Shown: positions 41,713 through 55,616 of the stretch, one piece after another
Layout: every line of letters begins with the position of its first letter
Numbering within the stretch: the first letter of the stretch is position 1
Assembly: GCF_017654505.1 (NCBI RefSeq)
Contig: NC_054558.1
Location: 7,416,798-7,480,797 of the forward strand
DNA: 64,000 bases
Origin: Polyodon spathula
Taxonomy: Eukaryota; Chordata; Actinopteri; Acipenseriformes; Polyodontidae
Direction of reading: 5' to 3'
Translations under genes and position numbers: made by a program
Notes under the pieces: model-generated
Seen by the model: the letters and a program-made list of their open reading frames with translations, nothing else
Told to the model about the DNA's origin: nothing
Databases searched by the model: none

Positions 41713-43475
41713 CTGAAGGGCTTTTGTCTGGAATAAAATGGTTTTGTTTTAAGTTGTTAAATCGTATATATTTTTTTGGTATTTATTTTTATTTTTTTTA
41801 AAAGGAATAAGGCGCTTCCTTGGGGGAAACGCTTCTAATAAAAATCCAGCTTAAACACCTGGCTGTAGAGCCGCTGCGACCTGCTGAATTCTACAGCTTT
41901 CTGAAGGTGTTGCTGCAGTCATTCCTGACTGGCGCTTTTATTTATGGATTGCTGCTGGAATGGGGCTGGACGCTGAAATACCATGTCCTGCATGGACAGC
42001 GAGCAGGATAAGCAATCACGAGGGAGTCACATCGGTGCCGCGGCTTGCACAGCTTTGGATTGAAGCTCAACGAGGCAAGGCGGGTTTACAATCCCTTTAC
42101 CTGTCTCGCATTGACAGTAAAGCTAATGCTTCCCTCATCCTTGAGGACTTCAACCTCCCATTTTGGTTGTCTGATTTATTTCACATCTGTTCATACACTG
42201 GTGCTATTAAAAGTCAACTAATGCTGCCCCCATTACCTTAAAGTAGTTATTCCCTATTGTACTTATGTTGGCATCCTTATATTTTTCTGTGCTAAAATAA
42301 GTCACTGTATTTTCTATATATTACTTTGGCCCCATTTCTGTGCATTTTATTGTCGCAGAGAACTTTACAAATCCAGCTAACGCCAAAGTTGACTAACACA
42401 GGAAGTGAACTTCTGGAATTGTCAGAAAACAAAAGCAGCTTCACCTCCAAAAGTAACAACAAAGCATAGAGAAGGACTAGAAAAGAAGAAGAAATATGGA
42501 TTGGCGAACAACAAGCTTGTTGTTACCCCTTTAAGGGAACCTGTCCAGGCACTGCTGTTCCTGAGAAAACAACTGTCTGTTTACCCAGAGGCTTGGTTAA
42601 TAACAAGCACCTTGTTTATTTACCCAGTGGTTATTCATTCAGCACGGCGCTGAATAAGAAATTCCATCTCTTAGTGTACAGGTAAATATTGTTCAGTGTG
42701 TGTGTGTGCGTGATATCAGGGAAAAACTATTTAACTTGCCACACCTGGAAGAAGTGATCGCTAAAGCACATTTAAAAGCTTCTGACTTCAGGCGGAACAA
42801 AGACTCTGTACAAGACTGGTACAGTGCAGCTCAATACAGTAAGTCAGATAATAGCCAGGGTGAAATCCCAGAAAATTGTATTTATTCTTTAAATGTTTTG
42901 GGTCTAATTCTAAAGCTACTTTCGTAGCCACAGACGCAGTTGAGCCTGGGAGTAGGCAGAGAAATCACACGTTTAGTATTCTGAGAAATGGAAAGATACA
43001 TGCAATGATCCCAACGAGGACAAGGCAGGATCGGCATTCTTTCAATGGCTCTGGCTGGAAACTGAAGGTCTGTCCTAGGCATTGCATCGTCCAATCTACC
43101 AGCCCAATGGGCTGCACTTGCAGATGTGCACCAGTAAACAGGTCTGCTAGCGCTCACCCAATCATTAGCCTCTTAATTCATGCGAATATGGTATTTAACT
43201 GTTAGCGGAATAATTAAGGGGATAATTAGTTTTTTTTTTTTTTTTTTTAATGATCTGATTCAGTGCCCCTTAACATTAGTGGCACAGACTGAAATGCATT
43301 CACCTTAGATTCCCATTATTGTGACCTTGGTTTTCCTATGAGGAAGGAGAAAAAAAAAAAACTGCGGAGATCATCCATGAAACAATTAAAATCAAGACTA
43401 TCTAAATCTGTACGCATGTCCATGTATGTACACTTCTAGTGAAAGATAGGGTATTCTGGCTTCAATTCATCCAGG

Positions 43476-43479
<4 letters not shown>

Positions 43480-43519
<40 letters not shown>

Positions 43520-43600
43520 TTATATATATATACATACATATACATATATATACATATACACATACACACACACACACACATATATACACAAATAAAATTC
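43480..43600. repeat. compound TA/TACA/CA microsatellite
   Basis: TA units pass through TACATA units into CA units and back to TATACA. Confidence 0.9.
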
Positions 43601-44808
43601 ATAGATAGATTATTATAAGATTTCTAACACCTTCAGCCTTTTGTTTTATTAAAAAGAAAAAAATATTTCACAAGTTGTGCCAGAAAGTTTTTTTAAAACT
43701 TCCACGCCCAGCTTTCAGAGAAAATGTGACCTAATTCCTCTAGGTACATTGGGTTAAAAGGTTGGAGGGCGTTGTTTGTGTGCGCAGCGCTATGTAACAT
43801 ATCTGACAGACTCGCTACAGATCTGGTGTTTGTTCACTCAAGGCGAGGAGGCCACTCCTCTTGCCCTAGTCACAAAACACCAAGATAACAAACGCCTTTA
43901 CCGACAAGTCTAGCAAAATCGAGCACTTGACTTTCTGCTTCTTCTGAGGTGCAGCACTAGAAGCTGTCACTAGCGAACGCAAAAAAAAAAAAAATAAAGA
44001 AAACACACAAGTTGACAAACAGTGTGGAACCAGGATTTGCACAGGCCAGTTAAAACATTGAGCCAGAAAAAAAAAAAAAAACACAATCTTATCTCAAAAA
44101 CGTGATGTTGGAGCAATAGGCTCTTGGTCACTTACGTTTCTGACCTTCAAATTCAAAACCAGCCCCATCAGTATACAGTACTGAGTGCACCACAGGCACA
44201 GCAGCGTGGCCCTAAACGGTCCTGCGCAGCCTTATCAATACATAAAGATCTCGTTTCTCCAGCTCTCCTGATCCTTTAATCCATTTACCTGTCCTTTTGT
44301 CTTGAAGGTAATTTGCCGGCTTTGTGAAGGCCAGCTAACATTGTGAAAAGAGAAATTGGCGGCTATAACAGTTCTGGGACACACTGCTTTGGTCTGTGAA
44401 GTGCGTACACTGAAACCAATGTGAGCGTCTTGAAAGGCCTACAGTATGAGAGTGCAGAGGCAGCTCCAATCCAAATGATAAAGCGTAATTAAATGTACAG
44501 TACCAGGTGCAATTAAAGTCAATCAGTAAAGCCTCTTGCACAGATCTGCTGCTCAAAGTCCTCCAAGTTCCTGTTTGCATTATGCACAGTAAAGTATAGG
44601 TATCATTGTGTTTATGTTTGCTTAAGCATAACAGGAACTGCTTTAGAGTCAATACATGCACAAAGGCTGCATTATTTTGTAATCAGTTTCGTGAAACTTC
44701 TGTGCAGAACATACAGTCCTGTGAAAAGAGTTAAAGCAGGAGAGGTGGTCCAATTTATTAGGCAACACTGTTTCTGCTAATGCTGACGATTTGTTCGAAG
44801 CTTGTTAC

Positions 44809-44931
44809 CTGTTGTAACATCAGAGCCTGCTGTTGCTGAACCAAAGCCTGGAGCTGGGGAGGAGACAGGATTTGCTGCATCTGTTGAGGGGTGATCATCT
44901 GGGGTGTCATCATGGCCACAGACACTGGGAC
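44809..44931 (-). CDS. foxp4: foxp4 coding exon B (residues 28-68)
   Basis: This 123-base, phase 0/0 exon reads [17 protein letters not shown], then [15 protein letters not shown] and ends LMLQQ. It matches the FOXP4 consensus ([28 protein letters not shown]) almost residue for residue from memory. It belongs to the Gln-rich N-terminal region used for transcriptional repression in FOXP proteins. Acceptor is TCTGTTCAG, donor CAG|GTAACA. Confidence 0.95.
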
Positions 44932-45699
44932 CTGAACAGAGCAGGAGGGGAGGGGGAGAGAGAGAGAGAGGAGTGGAGAGAAAGAGAGAGACTACATCAG
45001 GCACCCAGTCAATACAGTACTTTGGAATATATAACCTGCAATATATTTGGACCGGCATGTTTTCTAGAAATAGCCACACAAACAAGCACTAGAGAAGCGC
45101 AACCTACATTGTTTTTAACTCCCCAAGCAAACTGGTTACTGTGTTAGATGTAATGCAGCTTGGTTCTAATAGTAGTGTGTAAAAATATAAATGATGCACT
45201 CCTGCCTCAAGATGTAATGACACGTACAGGCAATCACTCTGCGACATTTAATACAGTTCCCACTTTAAAATAGTCTATCTTTTCTCTAAAAGAGGGCACA
45301 GGCACCACAGGAAGTGATGAAGACTCCAGCTGAAAACAAAACCGTGACTTTTCACCCGTACAAAGCCAAAATGTGTTCACACCAGATATTTGCATTCATT
45401 TGTTTTTCGTCAACGCATGACTGCTCATATTTTGAAAAGCCTATCTATGTAAAGCCTGAGGGAGAACGAGCCGTCAGTTACAAATTAAATTTGTAAAAAA
45501 AATTATTTTAACTTTGTAAACAAGATTTGCCATGAATATGAACACCTCTTGTTTAAAGGGGAATCATCCTTTGGGCTCATTACCCTTCACACCAGCGCCA
45601 ATTGTATCCCACTACACTGTGTAACATTTGAATATTTCCTTCCCTGAACTAAAGAGACAGGTGGCCATGTACTCAACATGCAACATCAAATGTCCACTA

Positions 45700-45837
45700 G
45701 AATAGCGATACACCCCCATGGATGAGGTCCTGGCAGTGAAGCAGGTTCGATTACCAGCTTACATATCTCAGTAGGCCCAGGTTCAAATCCAGTTCTCAGG
45801 TGAGATTTAGTCTGCAGTGGATAACAGCTAGATATAT

Positions 45838-45881
<44 letters not shown>
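45700..45881. mobile_element. possible tRNA-derived SINE with TTA tail
   Basis: The stretch includes CAGGTTCAAATCC, a B-box-like sequence, and a second GGTTCGATTACC, and ends in about 42 bases of TTA repeats. The A box is not convincing and no target duplication was seen, so this is tentative. Confidence 0.35.
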
Positions 45882-45882
<1 letters not shown>

Positions 45883-48640
45883 GAAAATACACCATGAACA
45901 TAGTGAATTAAAGTTTGAATGCATGCAGCATATTAAAAGTAAATCATTTATAACAATTCATAAATGGTTTTTCTCCTGTTAATGCCCAGAGTATAAAATA
46001 TTATTTTCTGAAGCTTGAATCACTTTGTAATTGACTCTTCAAGGTAACTCATTTATGAATTATAAATAACCTTGCATTCTCAAATATAATCATCTGTCGT
46101 CCAATTACTTTTTTTTTTTTTTACTGTTGTTGCCTTTTAAAACCCTGTGCATGCTCCCCCGAATGGCAAGTGAAGGTCAGTCAATGAAGAGGTCATTAAG
46201 TACACAAAATAGTCAATTTAACCGACTGGGAATCCTAGGAGATAAAGTTAAAATATGACTGTGATAAACTCTCTATGACAGTCTATAGTCTACTATAGTC
46301 CTAATGGGCTACTTAATGATAAAATAATGGAGTATTTTATTCAAAGCAAAAATTTAAACTATAATATCACATCTATTCGTTATGCAAGAACTATTTGGTC
46401 GCCATCTACAGCAGTGCATTTATTTAGAGATTATTTTTCATTTTTCAAAAACAAAAGCACAGCATAAATACAGGTTTTCCAAATGCTTTGTTGAACATTT
46501 CAACAGGCCAGAGCCATCGTCCACTCGTGAATGGGGGGGGGGGTTAAAAACACACACGCGCACGCACACACACAAACTGTGAAATTCAGGCAGCAACAGG
46601 AACAAAGCGCAGCACTTGAAAGGGCTGTCGTCATGCTAATTTGCCTACGCCGTCGCTTGTCAGTCCCAGCATAGAAATGAAAACCTGTAATTAATGGCTC
46701 TTGTGCATCCCATTCTCCCAATGACAACCCATACATTTTATTTTATACACACGTTCATTGACATTTTCAAGTTGGAGGCATAATAATTACCGGAGTTATA
46801 ACACCTTCCATTGCAACGCTGCTCGAATGACGAGCCCTGTGAATACTGAGTTGTTAAGGTTTGACGGCATTAATTGCCCCTATAATCTAATATCACAAAG
46901 GCAGGCGATTACATACCCTGCGAGGAGCATGCAATTCGACACTAGGGTTTGAGCGCGGCACACGAAAACAAAAGCACTACCATTAGCAGCTTGACGGCTA
47001 CTAACAAAAGCATTTCACAATTCATTCCGCTTTGTCTCGGTGCATGCATGATTTTTTTTTTTCCCCCCCCATTAAGATGTGAATTGAATGGGTAATAAAA
47101 GGAGGCTAAAAATGCTAACAATTTGAAGACAGGAATACATTAAGTGCATTTAAATTTTTTGGCACCGCTGTTAATTCGAAAGACCGAGTTGCTCTTCAAG
47201 GTCCCGGTTTTGAATTGCAGCTGAAGAGGGAACTGCTTTAGCGAGCAAAAGTGTGAGATCGTCTTCCTGCAGTCTCCACGCAACTTCTTAGCAAACCTAC
47301 TGTAGCTTCTCGGGAGGGACAAAAAGTCATTATAAAAAGGCCTTTGACAGCCAGCAGAGCCATGCGTGTTGTATTAGGATTCATAACTAGGATTTACAGC
47401 AGCCACCGATGCAAATCATCTTAAAAAAGCTCCTCTTTGAATGTGTTTATACAGTTTAAGGCTCTCTTTTTCAGAGTCTGCTCACTCCTCTTTGGGGATA
47501 CACACACACACACAAACCATTAGCGGTTAGCCTGTAGAGGCCAGGCAGGGTCTGAGAGACAAGGTACAGGCAGGCACAGAGCTTGGAGCGGATATCCCCG
47601 GAGCAGGCAGTAGGCCTCAGGCCTTGTGTTGACACAGTGTTTATGTCAAGTGGTGCCTGGCACCCAGCAAAAGGCAAGGCAAATTAACTTGTTCCAGGTA
47701 GCCAAAGATGACTGTTTTGGGTAAGAGGCCTCGTTTAAAAAGACAAATACCTGTGTGTCTTGTTTCTTTGTCCATATCGCTTTTACTCTTGCCTGATTCA
47801 AACTTATTGCTGGTTATTTTGTATTGTTAATATTACATAAAATGTCTTTAAAAATGTGCACTGGCCAATATTGACTCACAACTGCTGTTGATATATGTAT
47901 ATTTTTATTTATTTTTTTGCAAAAAAGACATTGCTGTGACTATTATTAGCTCTAGCGCAAAGTTGTTTTCACTCCTCCTATCATGGTGTAGGTTTCTGTC
48001 TTTGCAAGTTATGACCGAGAACAATAAAATAAAATGATTTAGGAGGACAACAAGCTGTGAGAATAGGAGGAAGTGCATTATACTGCCAAACATCCATTGA
48101 AAATAAATACATAAATGAAATCATTTCCTCAAATAATTGTTTCAGGTAAAAAATAAAAAAAAACACACACACACACACACATCATCAAAACAAACCGACC
48201 GCAAGAGACGATAGAGTGTCACTCTGACAGGGTTGTATGAACTGCACTTGACCGAACTCTGGGGAAAAAAGAAAGAAGTTTCAGTTTCTCTACAGTAGAA
48301 ACTAGTACACTGTCTTCCTGCCTGGCACAGCTTTTACAAAAGGGGGAAAAAAAAGCACCAAGCAAGGTGTCTCCATAAGCATCTCAAATTGGATTGTAAT
48401 GAGGGGACGCTGTGGCACCTCTGGAACTTCCCGGCATCATTAAGATGCTGCAGCAGCGTCCAGGAGCGTGAACAAAGGCTCTTTAATTGACAGAGGTCAA
48501 CTGCAACATGGAGGAAAAAGGAAGAGCGCGAAGGGAAACAGGTTTGCCGAGGCACAGCCAGGCGTTTGCGGAGAGACGGGCAGTAATTAGAAGAACTGTT
48601 TGAAGAGCAAGTTTAACTGATTAACAAAAGGGAAGAAAAG

Positions 48641-48690
48641 AAGAGAGAGCAAGAGAGAGAGAGAGAGAGAGCGAGAGAGAGGGACTGTGA
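48641..48690. repeat. GA-rich microsatellite
   Basis: Imperfect (GA)n in intron A-B. Confidence 0.85.
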
Positions 48691-50205
48691 AAGAAAAGAG
48701 AGAGGCGTGCACACGGTCCCACTGGGTTGAATAGGAAACCCAGCATTGTGCATTTTAATGAGTTTTAATCTTGTTTGGAGCTCATTCATCTTCACGATTC
48801 ATTTAAATTTAAAACCAGGGCGCAGCATCCCTGGCCCTATGCATTTCAGAATGACACATGTGAGATAATGTTCCAGACGTTTTGGTATGGTGCCACTTCT
48901 TTAAGGCATGTTGGAGAAAGCGTCAGCTTCTGCAGATATTAAAAACATTGAAATCCTTTTCATCTAACAGCACGCCCTTGCTTCATGACCTTCATTGTTT
49001 TGGTATAAAATGTGCATTGCTTGTTTAATTCAGCACAGTGCTTCAGCAGATATACTTCTTGTATTACTAGGCACAAACTTTGTTGTGTATACACTAGTTA
49101 AACCCCAATAAAACCTCAATATCCACTGAAGTAACCGATAATTAAACTGTACTGCTGCTTTACGCTGGTTTGTTTATATTTGTTTCTGGCTGATTTATAT
49201 TTGATTGTATTTGTTCTGTTGCAGATCAGGTTTCAGCATAAAGAATGTAGGTCTTTGAAAGTATGACGTACAGGTTAGAGAATGCTGTTATATTTTTTAG
49301 CACAATAAATCGTCTTTGATACTAAACGTAATCATGAAGAGAATACTGAAGCACTAAGAGGTCCTTTCACTTGAGAAGGTCAGGGTCTCAGTAATGGTAT
49401 TTAAATAAATGGATGATTAATACATCGTCATTCTCTGGAGTTCTCTCTGCCTTTCCATATTTCAGGGTAATTATCACACTGTGCTTCTGCTTGCGCGTGC
49501 ACAGACACGCGCACGCACACACACAGACGCACACACGCCCTCAAGCTAAGGCACTTAAAAAAAAAAACAAAAAAAAAAACACATTGAACAGACACAGAAA
49601 CCAATTGCCTAAAAAAGTAATTGGTTTGGAGAGTGTAAAGTGTTTTTTATTTTTTTTTGTATTGGTCAGGAAAGATTCCCTTTAATTTTTTTTAAAGGAA
49701 ATATTTCAAAACTGTTTTTTTTTTTTTTTTTTTTTTGAAGAAAATACAATGGGCAATAAAGGTTTGTTTTTAATTCTCATTGAAACCAAGATTATGCCTA
49801 AAACCTGGAATTAATGAGTAAAAAAGAAAGACATATATATACAGAAATATAAATGGCCTGTTTATCTAATGCTTGGTCTACTTTGGAATCTGTCACTTGT
49901 GCTGGAGTGCACTGGAGAACCACAGAGATAATTGAAAAAATGACAGGGAGCACTCAAGATGCATCCCCTCACTGCAACGGGTTGGGAACACCACCACAGA
50001 GCTGTTTATCCTTGTCGAAATCTATTACTCACTTTGGCGTGGAAATATAAAAACACACACTCGACACTGCATCACACCCGGTTTGCAGCCTGTAGAGTCC
50101 ATTGGTCGTTTTAGAGATTTCCAAACAGTAGTTTGATTTTTTACTCCCTCCTGGCCAAGGGGAAGGGGGTACCTTACAGCAACGTCACCTTTCATTTAAA
50201 CTGCC

Positions 50206-50615
50206 TGTGGCACAGCAAAGCTCTGCCGTTTAGAAATTGGCAGGGATGGGGTTAATTTCCCCTACCTGCCTGGGTTTATTATGTTCAGGTGGCTGGGGTT
50301 GATTAGTTGATTAAATGATTAACTTAATTAACAATCAATCAGTGCCCAGCCATCTGACATAAAAGGAGGCCTCTGATTCTCATTTGGGAGGAGGGAGCTG
50401 AGGAAGCAGGTTGGTGGTTTTTGGTTGTTTGTATTTTTGAAATTTTGAATCCAGAGAAGGCATTGCCCAGCCGGGAAACATTATTTTTGTAAGTTATGCT
50501 TTTTTTTTTTTTTGCCCTTGTGTACTTTTATTTTGTGTGTTGTTTATAATAAAATCGTTATTTTTTTGAACTGCAGTCTGTCTCTGGGCCTCTATCCACT
50601 TGCCAGCCTGCCACA
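50206..50615 (+). mobile_element. solo LTR of an LTR retrotransposon
   Basis: The 410 bp unit starts TGTGGCA and ends TGCCACA, short inverted repeats with TG...CA ends. CTGCC stands directly on both sides (50201-50205, 50616-50620), a perfect 5 bp target duplication. Inside are a TATA-like CATAAAAGG at 50358 and AATAAA at 50548, the order expected of U3-R-U5 on the plus strand. There is no internal coding region, so it is a solo LTR. A Gypsy-type origin fits the 5 bp duplication but is not proven. Confidence 0.8.
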
Positions 50616-52865
50616 CTGCCTTAATCAGATATGATGTTTAGCTTGGTGTGATTAATATGTTAAATTATTAAAATCAGAGCGAAGACACTTGGAAATCCAG
50701 GTATGGTTAAAACAAAACTGAACACTGCAAAGCATGTAGGGATAGGGGATGCCACAAGAAACATATTGTACAGAATGTTGTCAACACAGAATTAAAAAGC
50801 ACCATATTTTATAGAATTATTATACAATGTTTTTGTTGTTTTTCTTACACCACTGTAAATGCATTTGAGTGTTCAAAAGGTGCCCAATATCAATGCATGG
50901 TTGTAATATGGATAAACACCAACTCCATCACTGTCTAAGAAACAAATTATTTTATTTGTGAAAACTGGCAACTACCTCTAATGTTCTCTAACTATATTGT
51001 TATGATAACTTACTCTAAATTTGTTAACTGCAAACAGTTTAAATGTCATGTTTCAAAATTACATAAATACAGCTTGTGTTCTGATTTTATCAAATAAATG
51101 AATTTGGTACTTGATTACCTGCTCCCGCCCCCTGCGTTAACCCCTAGATCCTAAAATACTTTGGGGGAATTGGTCACAACAGAAGCAGCACCCACAAGAA
51201 CTCTTACAGCCTTCTGTTTTCTTTTACTTTCCAGAAAGGTAATGGAAGTTCCAGCGCAGTAATAAAACACTGCTTGCTCTAAAGCAAAGAGACTTTGTGC
51301 TGTCACTTTGTTATTTTCAGAGAGTACTGAGCCTTGTCCAGTACACTGCCAGTGGGACTGCTTCTTGACAGCGTCCAGACAAATGAAAACCTTGTGCCGA
51401 GAGAGTGGACTAGGAAGTGCAAGTTCAAGTGGAAAATCCCCCCCCCCCTTCCATTGAACACCCCACTGCGCCAGAATAAAAATGACAACAAATTTCCACT
51501 GGAACACAACAGAGATTACTTTACCGGGGAAATATAAAAGCCTATTATCGACCGGCCTTCATTACACATTTCACTCATGTTTAAAAAAAAAAAAATAGTT
51601 TCACACTTCGCTGCTTGAAGCTAAACTCTGCAACGGCTACCACCAATTTCTTTTCTTGTTTCTACCCCCCAAACAAAGTGCAAACCAAGCAGTTTTAGAA
51701 AGTACACTTTAGAAGAAAAAAAGATTGCAGAGAGCAGTATACCACTGGTAGAAATGTTTGTGCTCTTCACATGCGATTATTACATTTCAAAAGGACTGGA
51801 TATTTAAGACACTCCATACTGACAAGTCCTGCTTTATTGTTTCCTGTTTGATGCATCTACTGCATAAACGTAATGTGGGATTAAGTGGAGGCAAGACGAC
51901 GGCAAGCAAAGAGAGAAATCCTACCCCACAACTGAACCTGAGAGTTTCTTCTGTAATGACTTCTGATTTCAGGGCTTGATAGCAGTGCGATTCCCACATT
52001 TGCACGGCAATCTGATTGAACCACCTTCCAGACAACAGGACACCATTGTCCTGGGACTGACATCTCTAACAAAGGTCAGCAGAAAACCCTCTTCCCACAC
52101 TGCAATGAACCCTGAGGATATGCAACATACTCAAAACTACATAATGCACTATTACTTGCACTGGCACCAACAATGTATGCATGCAACTAATGGCTTCCAT
52201 TTATTTGCATTATACTTGCATTATATATACTTTTAACTCAACATCTCCAACGATGTGTGTCTAGCACAGATGCTCATTTACTTTCCAATCAGATATTTGC
52301 CAGGTTCAGATCAATACATTTAAAAAAAAGTTACTTTAGTAGCTGGCAAGAAAATATGTCCCCGTTAGAATGAAGTCAAATGGACTGACCCCAATCTTCC
52401 CTATGATGCATGACAGCAACGGTCCATAACTTCTCCTGCTTTGTATTACTCGAAACAAAAAGAGGTCAAGCTATGTGGAGCCATTGTACTGTATCTGCAA
52501 AATATGAGCCACTTACTGCACTTGGGAAAGCAGTCTGAGTAAGAGACAGCCAAGGTAAACCCTTTCAGCTCATTTAAAAGGGTGAACCGCATGACCACAC
52601 TGTAACAGTGTTATCAGTTCTATCTATTAAGATGCCTAGTGTCTAAAGAAAAAAATAAGGAACGTAATTAGAGTGTCAAATGAGCCCTTTCATTTTATTT
52701 TATTTTTTTAATTAAAAATGAGGCACCTCAATAATACATGAAAAGGAAGCTGCTTTTTTCAATTACCAAAAAGAGGTTTGTTGTTCTGTACAGTGCCTAC
52801 ACTGAATCTTGCAAGCGTGTACAAGTTCAGAGGTATTGGCATGTGTTTGTGGGAAATGTGTATCA

Positions 52866-52926
52866 CCCCCCCCCTCACCTCATATGGGGGGGGGCCCCCC
52901 ACCCCCCACGGGGGGTGGGGGTGGGG
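52866..52926. repeat. C/G-run palindromic cluster
   Basis: The order is C9, an 11-base spacer, G9, C6, A, C6, AC, G6, T, G5, T, G4. The C and G runs can pair as hairpins, and the last G runs meet the simple rule for a G-quadruplex. Confidence 0.9.
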
Positions 52927-55616
52927 TATAGATGCATATCTAATGTACAACACAAGTAGGACGTTCCAAATCAAAATCTCCCTCAAACCCACATTGATTC
53001 AGCAGCCTGAGCTCCCCAATCCCTGAGATTAAGAACAGAGGGTTGAAAAGCCAGGTTAGAGCCAGCAGGGACCGCTACCCCTGGGCTATGGAAGAGCCCG
53101 GCTGACAGTTCAAAAGGTGGAGGCCCTCGCCGTTATCTCATTAATATATGAGCCGAACTCATTATATACGAATATAGCCGAGCTGCACGCATCCTGGGTG
53201 TGAAGCCTGGACCTGCACACTGTTTTTTTTCTTGTAAATACCTCAGGTTTTCAACCCTGGGAGCTCTGCACTTTCTAAAAAGACAAGGGTTCCAATTGTT
53301 CACGGGGGCATTCATGCTCGGCTTCAGGGGGCTTAAAAACCTTGAATCTAAACAAGTTAAAGAAGTTCTAAGATTGGGTGTTTATTCAGGTCCTGCAGCC
53401 CCCCCCCCACCCACTCCCCACACACACACACACACACACAAAACAGACGGTTTGAATTTACAGTTGAATAAAATAAAATAAAGTTGTAGCTGACTTAGAC
53501 ATAGTGAGGAAGACTGACCTGCAATAAGACTCAGCTGTCCACAACTGCAGACTGAGCAATAACTCCTGCCCATGCCTCAGTTCAAGACGGTCCGATTTTT
53601 CTAGTAAATGGTATATTTTGTATCTGGAAGCGCAGTACAAGCCTTTTCTTAATCCTCATTTTTCTATGAGCAACCACAGTCAGAAAATAAAATAAAAAGC
53701 AGTACATCTTAAACTCTGAGACTGGATAGAGGTGGCTCAATTAAACAATTCAGAGCAAGGTGCTGGACTGGAAAGGCCAGCTTTGCCCACCAAGTCTTAC
53801 AAGCCTGTTTTAGAAAGCTGCAGCCTCAAGTTCAATCTAATTAGTGTGATTTGTTAATTAAATGAACGTGGCGCTAACGAGGTAACCTGATGTTCCTTGA
53901 TAATGTTAATTACCCTAAAGGGACCACCTCTCAGCGTAACCATTTAAAAACTGTCAGCCTACATTCTCTCTTTATTACTGATGATTTCAAAATGGTCTTC
54001 TCCCGCTTTATTTTCTATCCACTTGGCACACAGTCACTGGGCTGAAACCTGAGAAGGCAGCACTATAGGTCCTGCTAAAATGAACTTTTCTGCACAGTTG
54101 TTCACACAGTATTAAGAACATGATGACGAGTGAACCCTAAAAGGATTGGTATGTGTCACGCAAGGATAACAAAACCTTTAGCGCTCATCTGTTGCATCAC
54201 TTACTTCCCAGCAGATTGTCCACACTAGAAACGCTTGTTAACAGAAGTTAATTCATAATGTTAGGGCTTTGCAACAAAGCAATGCTTTACTAATTTTGTA
54301 AATAGCTGTATTTATAAATTTGGGGTAATATTCATACTGGCACAAAAGGTTACTGGAGTATATAGATATGGGGCAGAATATATTTGGCCACAGAATGTGG
54401 AAGGGTGCAAGCTATAAAGTCCTAAATGTAACTGGTTCTTGAGTAAAAATGCTACCAAATCCAGTACACTGCTTCAAATTAGGCATGGAACCACTGCCAA
54501 ATTTAACATGCAATAGAAAACAACTGCTCTCCAGAACTGAAATGTGTTTAACACAGTCCTCCAGCACAGCTACAGGGGTCGAAATAGTCAGTGTAATTTG
54601 TGCTTGCAAAGTTATACACTATCTGGCTAAAGCGCTGGTAGAGTGGCGTGTGGGCAGGATGCTGCTAGCTTGGAAGCTGACGGATCGCTTGTGCTTAAGT
54701 GTCATTTGCATGGATTTCCCAGATAGATTTACAGGAATCTGAGGACTCTCCTGATAAGAGGCAAATCCAGCTAGGAAAGGGGGTACTCCAACTAACCTCA
54801 GGCTTGGTTAGGAACTTTAAGAAGAATGGGAGAGAGCAAACTCCCTTGCATAGCTCCAAAGTGCACATGCTTTTTAATAGTGGAAAATACTGTAAACTTC
54901 CTTTGTGACCAGCGCCTTGGAAAAAGAACGGTCCACTCCTTTCTCTGCAGAGTTCTGCCACCAGTAGCTGAAGATAAGCTTTATTTTGATGCTGTTGTTG
55001 TTTCCATTCTGGTTTTAAATGGAGTCCCTACAGCTTTAATTCCAAAGAATGCTGTGAAAAACATTACAGGCTCTAATTGAAGGCGGCCAATAAAACAGTT
55101 AGGTGCAGTAATGGGACTAGCTTACACATGTAGATCGACTGACCACATCACACGATTTATTACTTAAAAAGGGTTCTATGATTTAATATAATAAAATCAG
55201 TCTCTACATTCTAGTATAAATCAGCATGTGAACCAGGCTTGGGTCAATCACATTTCTCAATACAACACTACAGGTTACCCACTTTGAAATGCTGCATCAA
55301 CTTTCATAAAATTGCTGTAATAAAAATCACATCATATTTCATCTAAAACTACAAGATACTTTAAAAAAAAAAAAAAAAAAAAAAAAAATCTGATCTAGGT
55401 GGAACGTGGCTTAATATGTCAAATTAAGTCAATATCATCTCCAGCTTTACATTTAATTTCAATGTGTGTAATTTTAAGGAGTAGATAAATATTCGGTCTC
55501 CCATTCAGAGGACACTGAAAGGTAAGCACTGGCTGTTTTAGTGTGTTTGTCTGTGTGTGTTCCTGTGTAAGTATGGGAGGATGGAACAAGACAGACAGAG
55601 GACAAGCTTCTCAAAC

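Larger units (their letters stand above)
41555..44808 (-). other. foxp4: intron B-C (3.3 kb)
   Basis: Phase 0 intron. It has a compound TA/TATACA/CA microsatellite at about 43480-43600, a CA repeat at 41677-41712, and short poly(T) and poly(A) runs at 43231-43249, 43981-43994 and 44069-44082. No gene is visible; the open frames here lack recognisable domains. Confidence 0.85.
44932..55616 (-). other. foxp4: intron A-B (10.7 kb)
   Basis: Phase 0 intron without a supportable gene. It contains a tRNA-SINE-like copy with a (TTA)n tail near 45700-45881, a GA-rich tract at 48641-48690, CA runs, a solo LTR at 50206-50615, a C/G palindromic cluster at 52866-52926, and a poly(A) run near 55361-55388. 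The rest is unique-looking sequence, including TAATTA-rich stretches at 46780-46970, 48340-48590 and 53830-53980 that may be conserved noncoding DNA. Confidence 0.85.

Noticed and set aside
51151..51507. 118-codon minus-strand frame in intron A-B
   Set aside because: No similarity to any family I know and it is interrupted by a C run; treated as chance.
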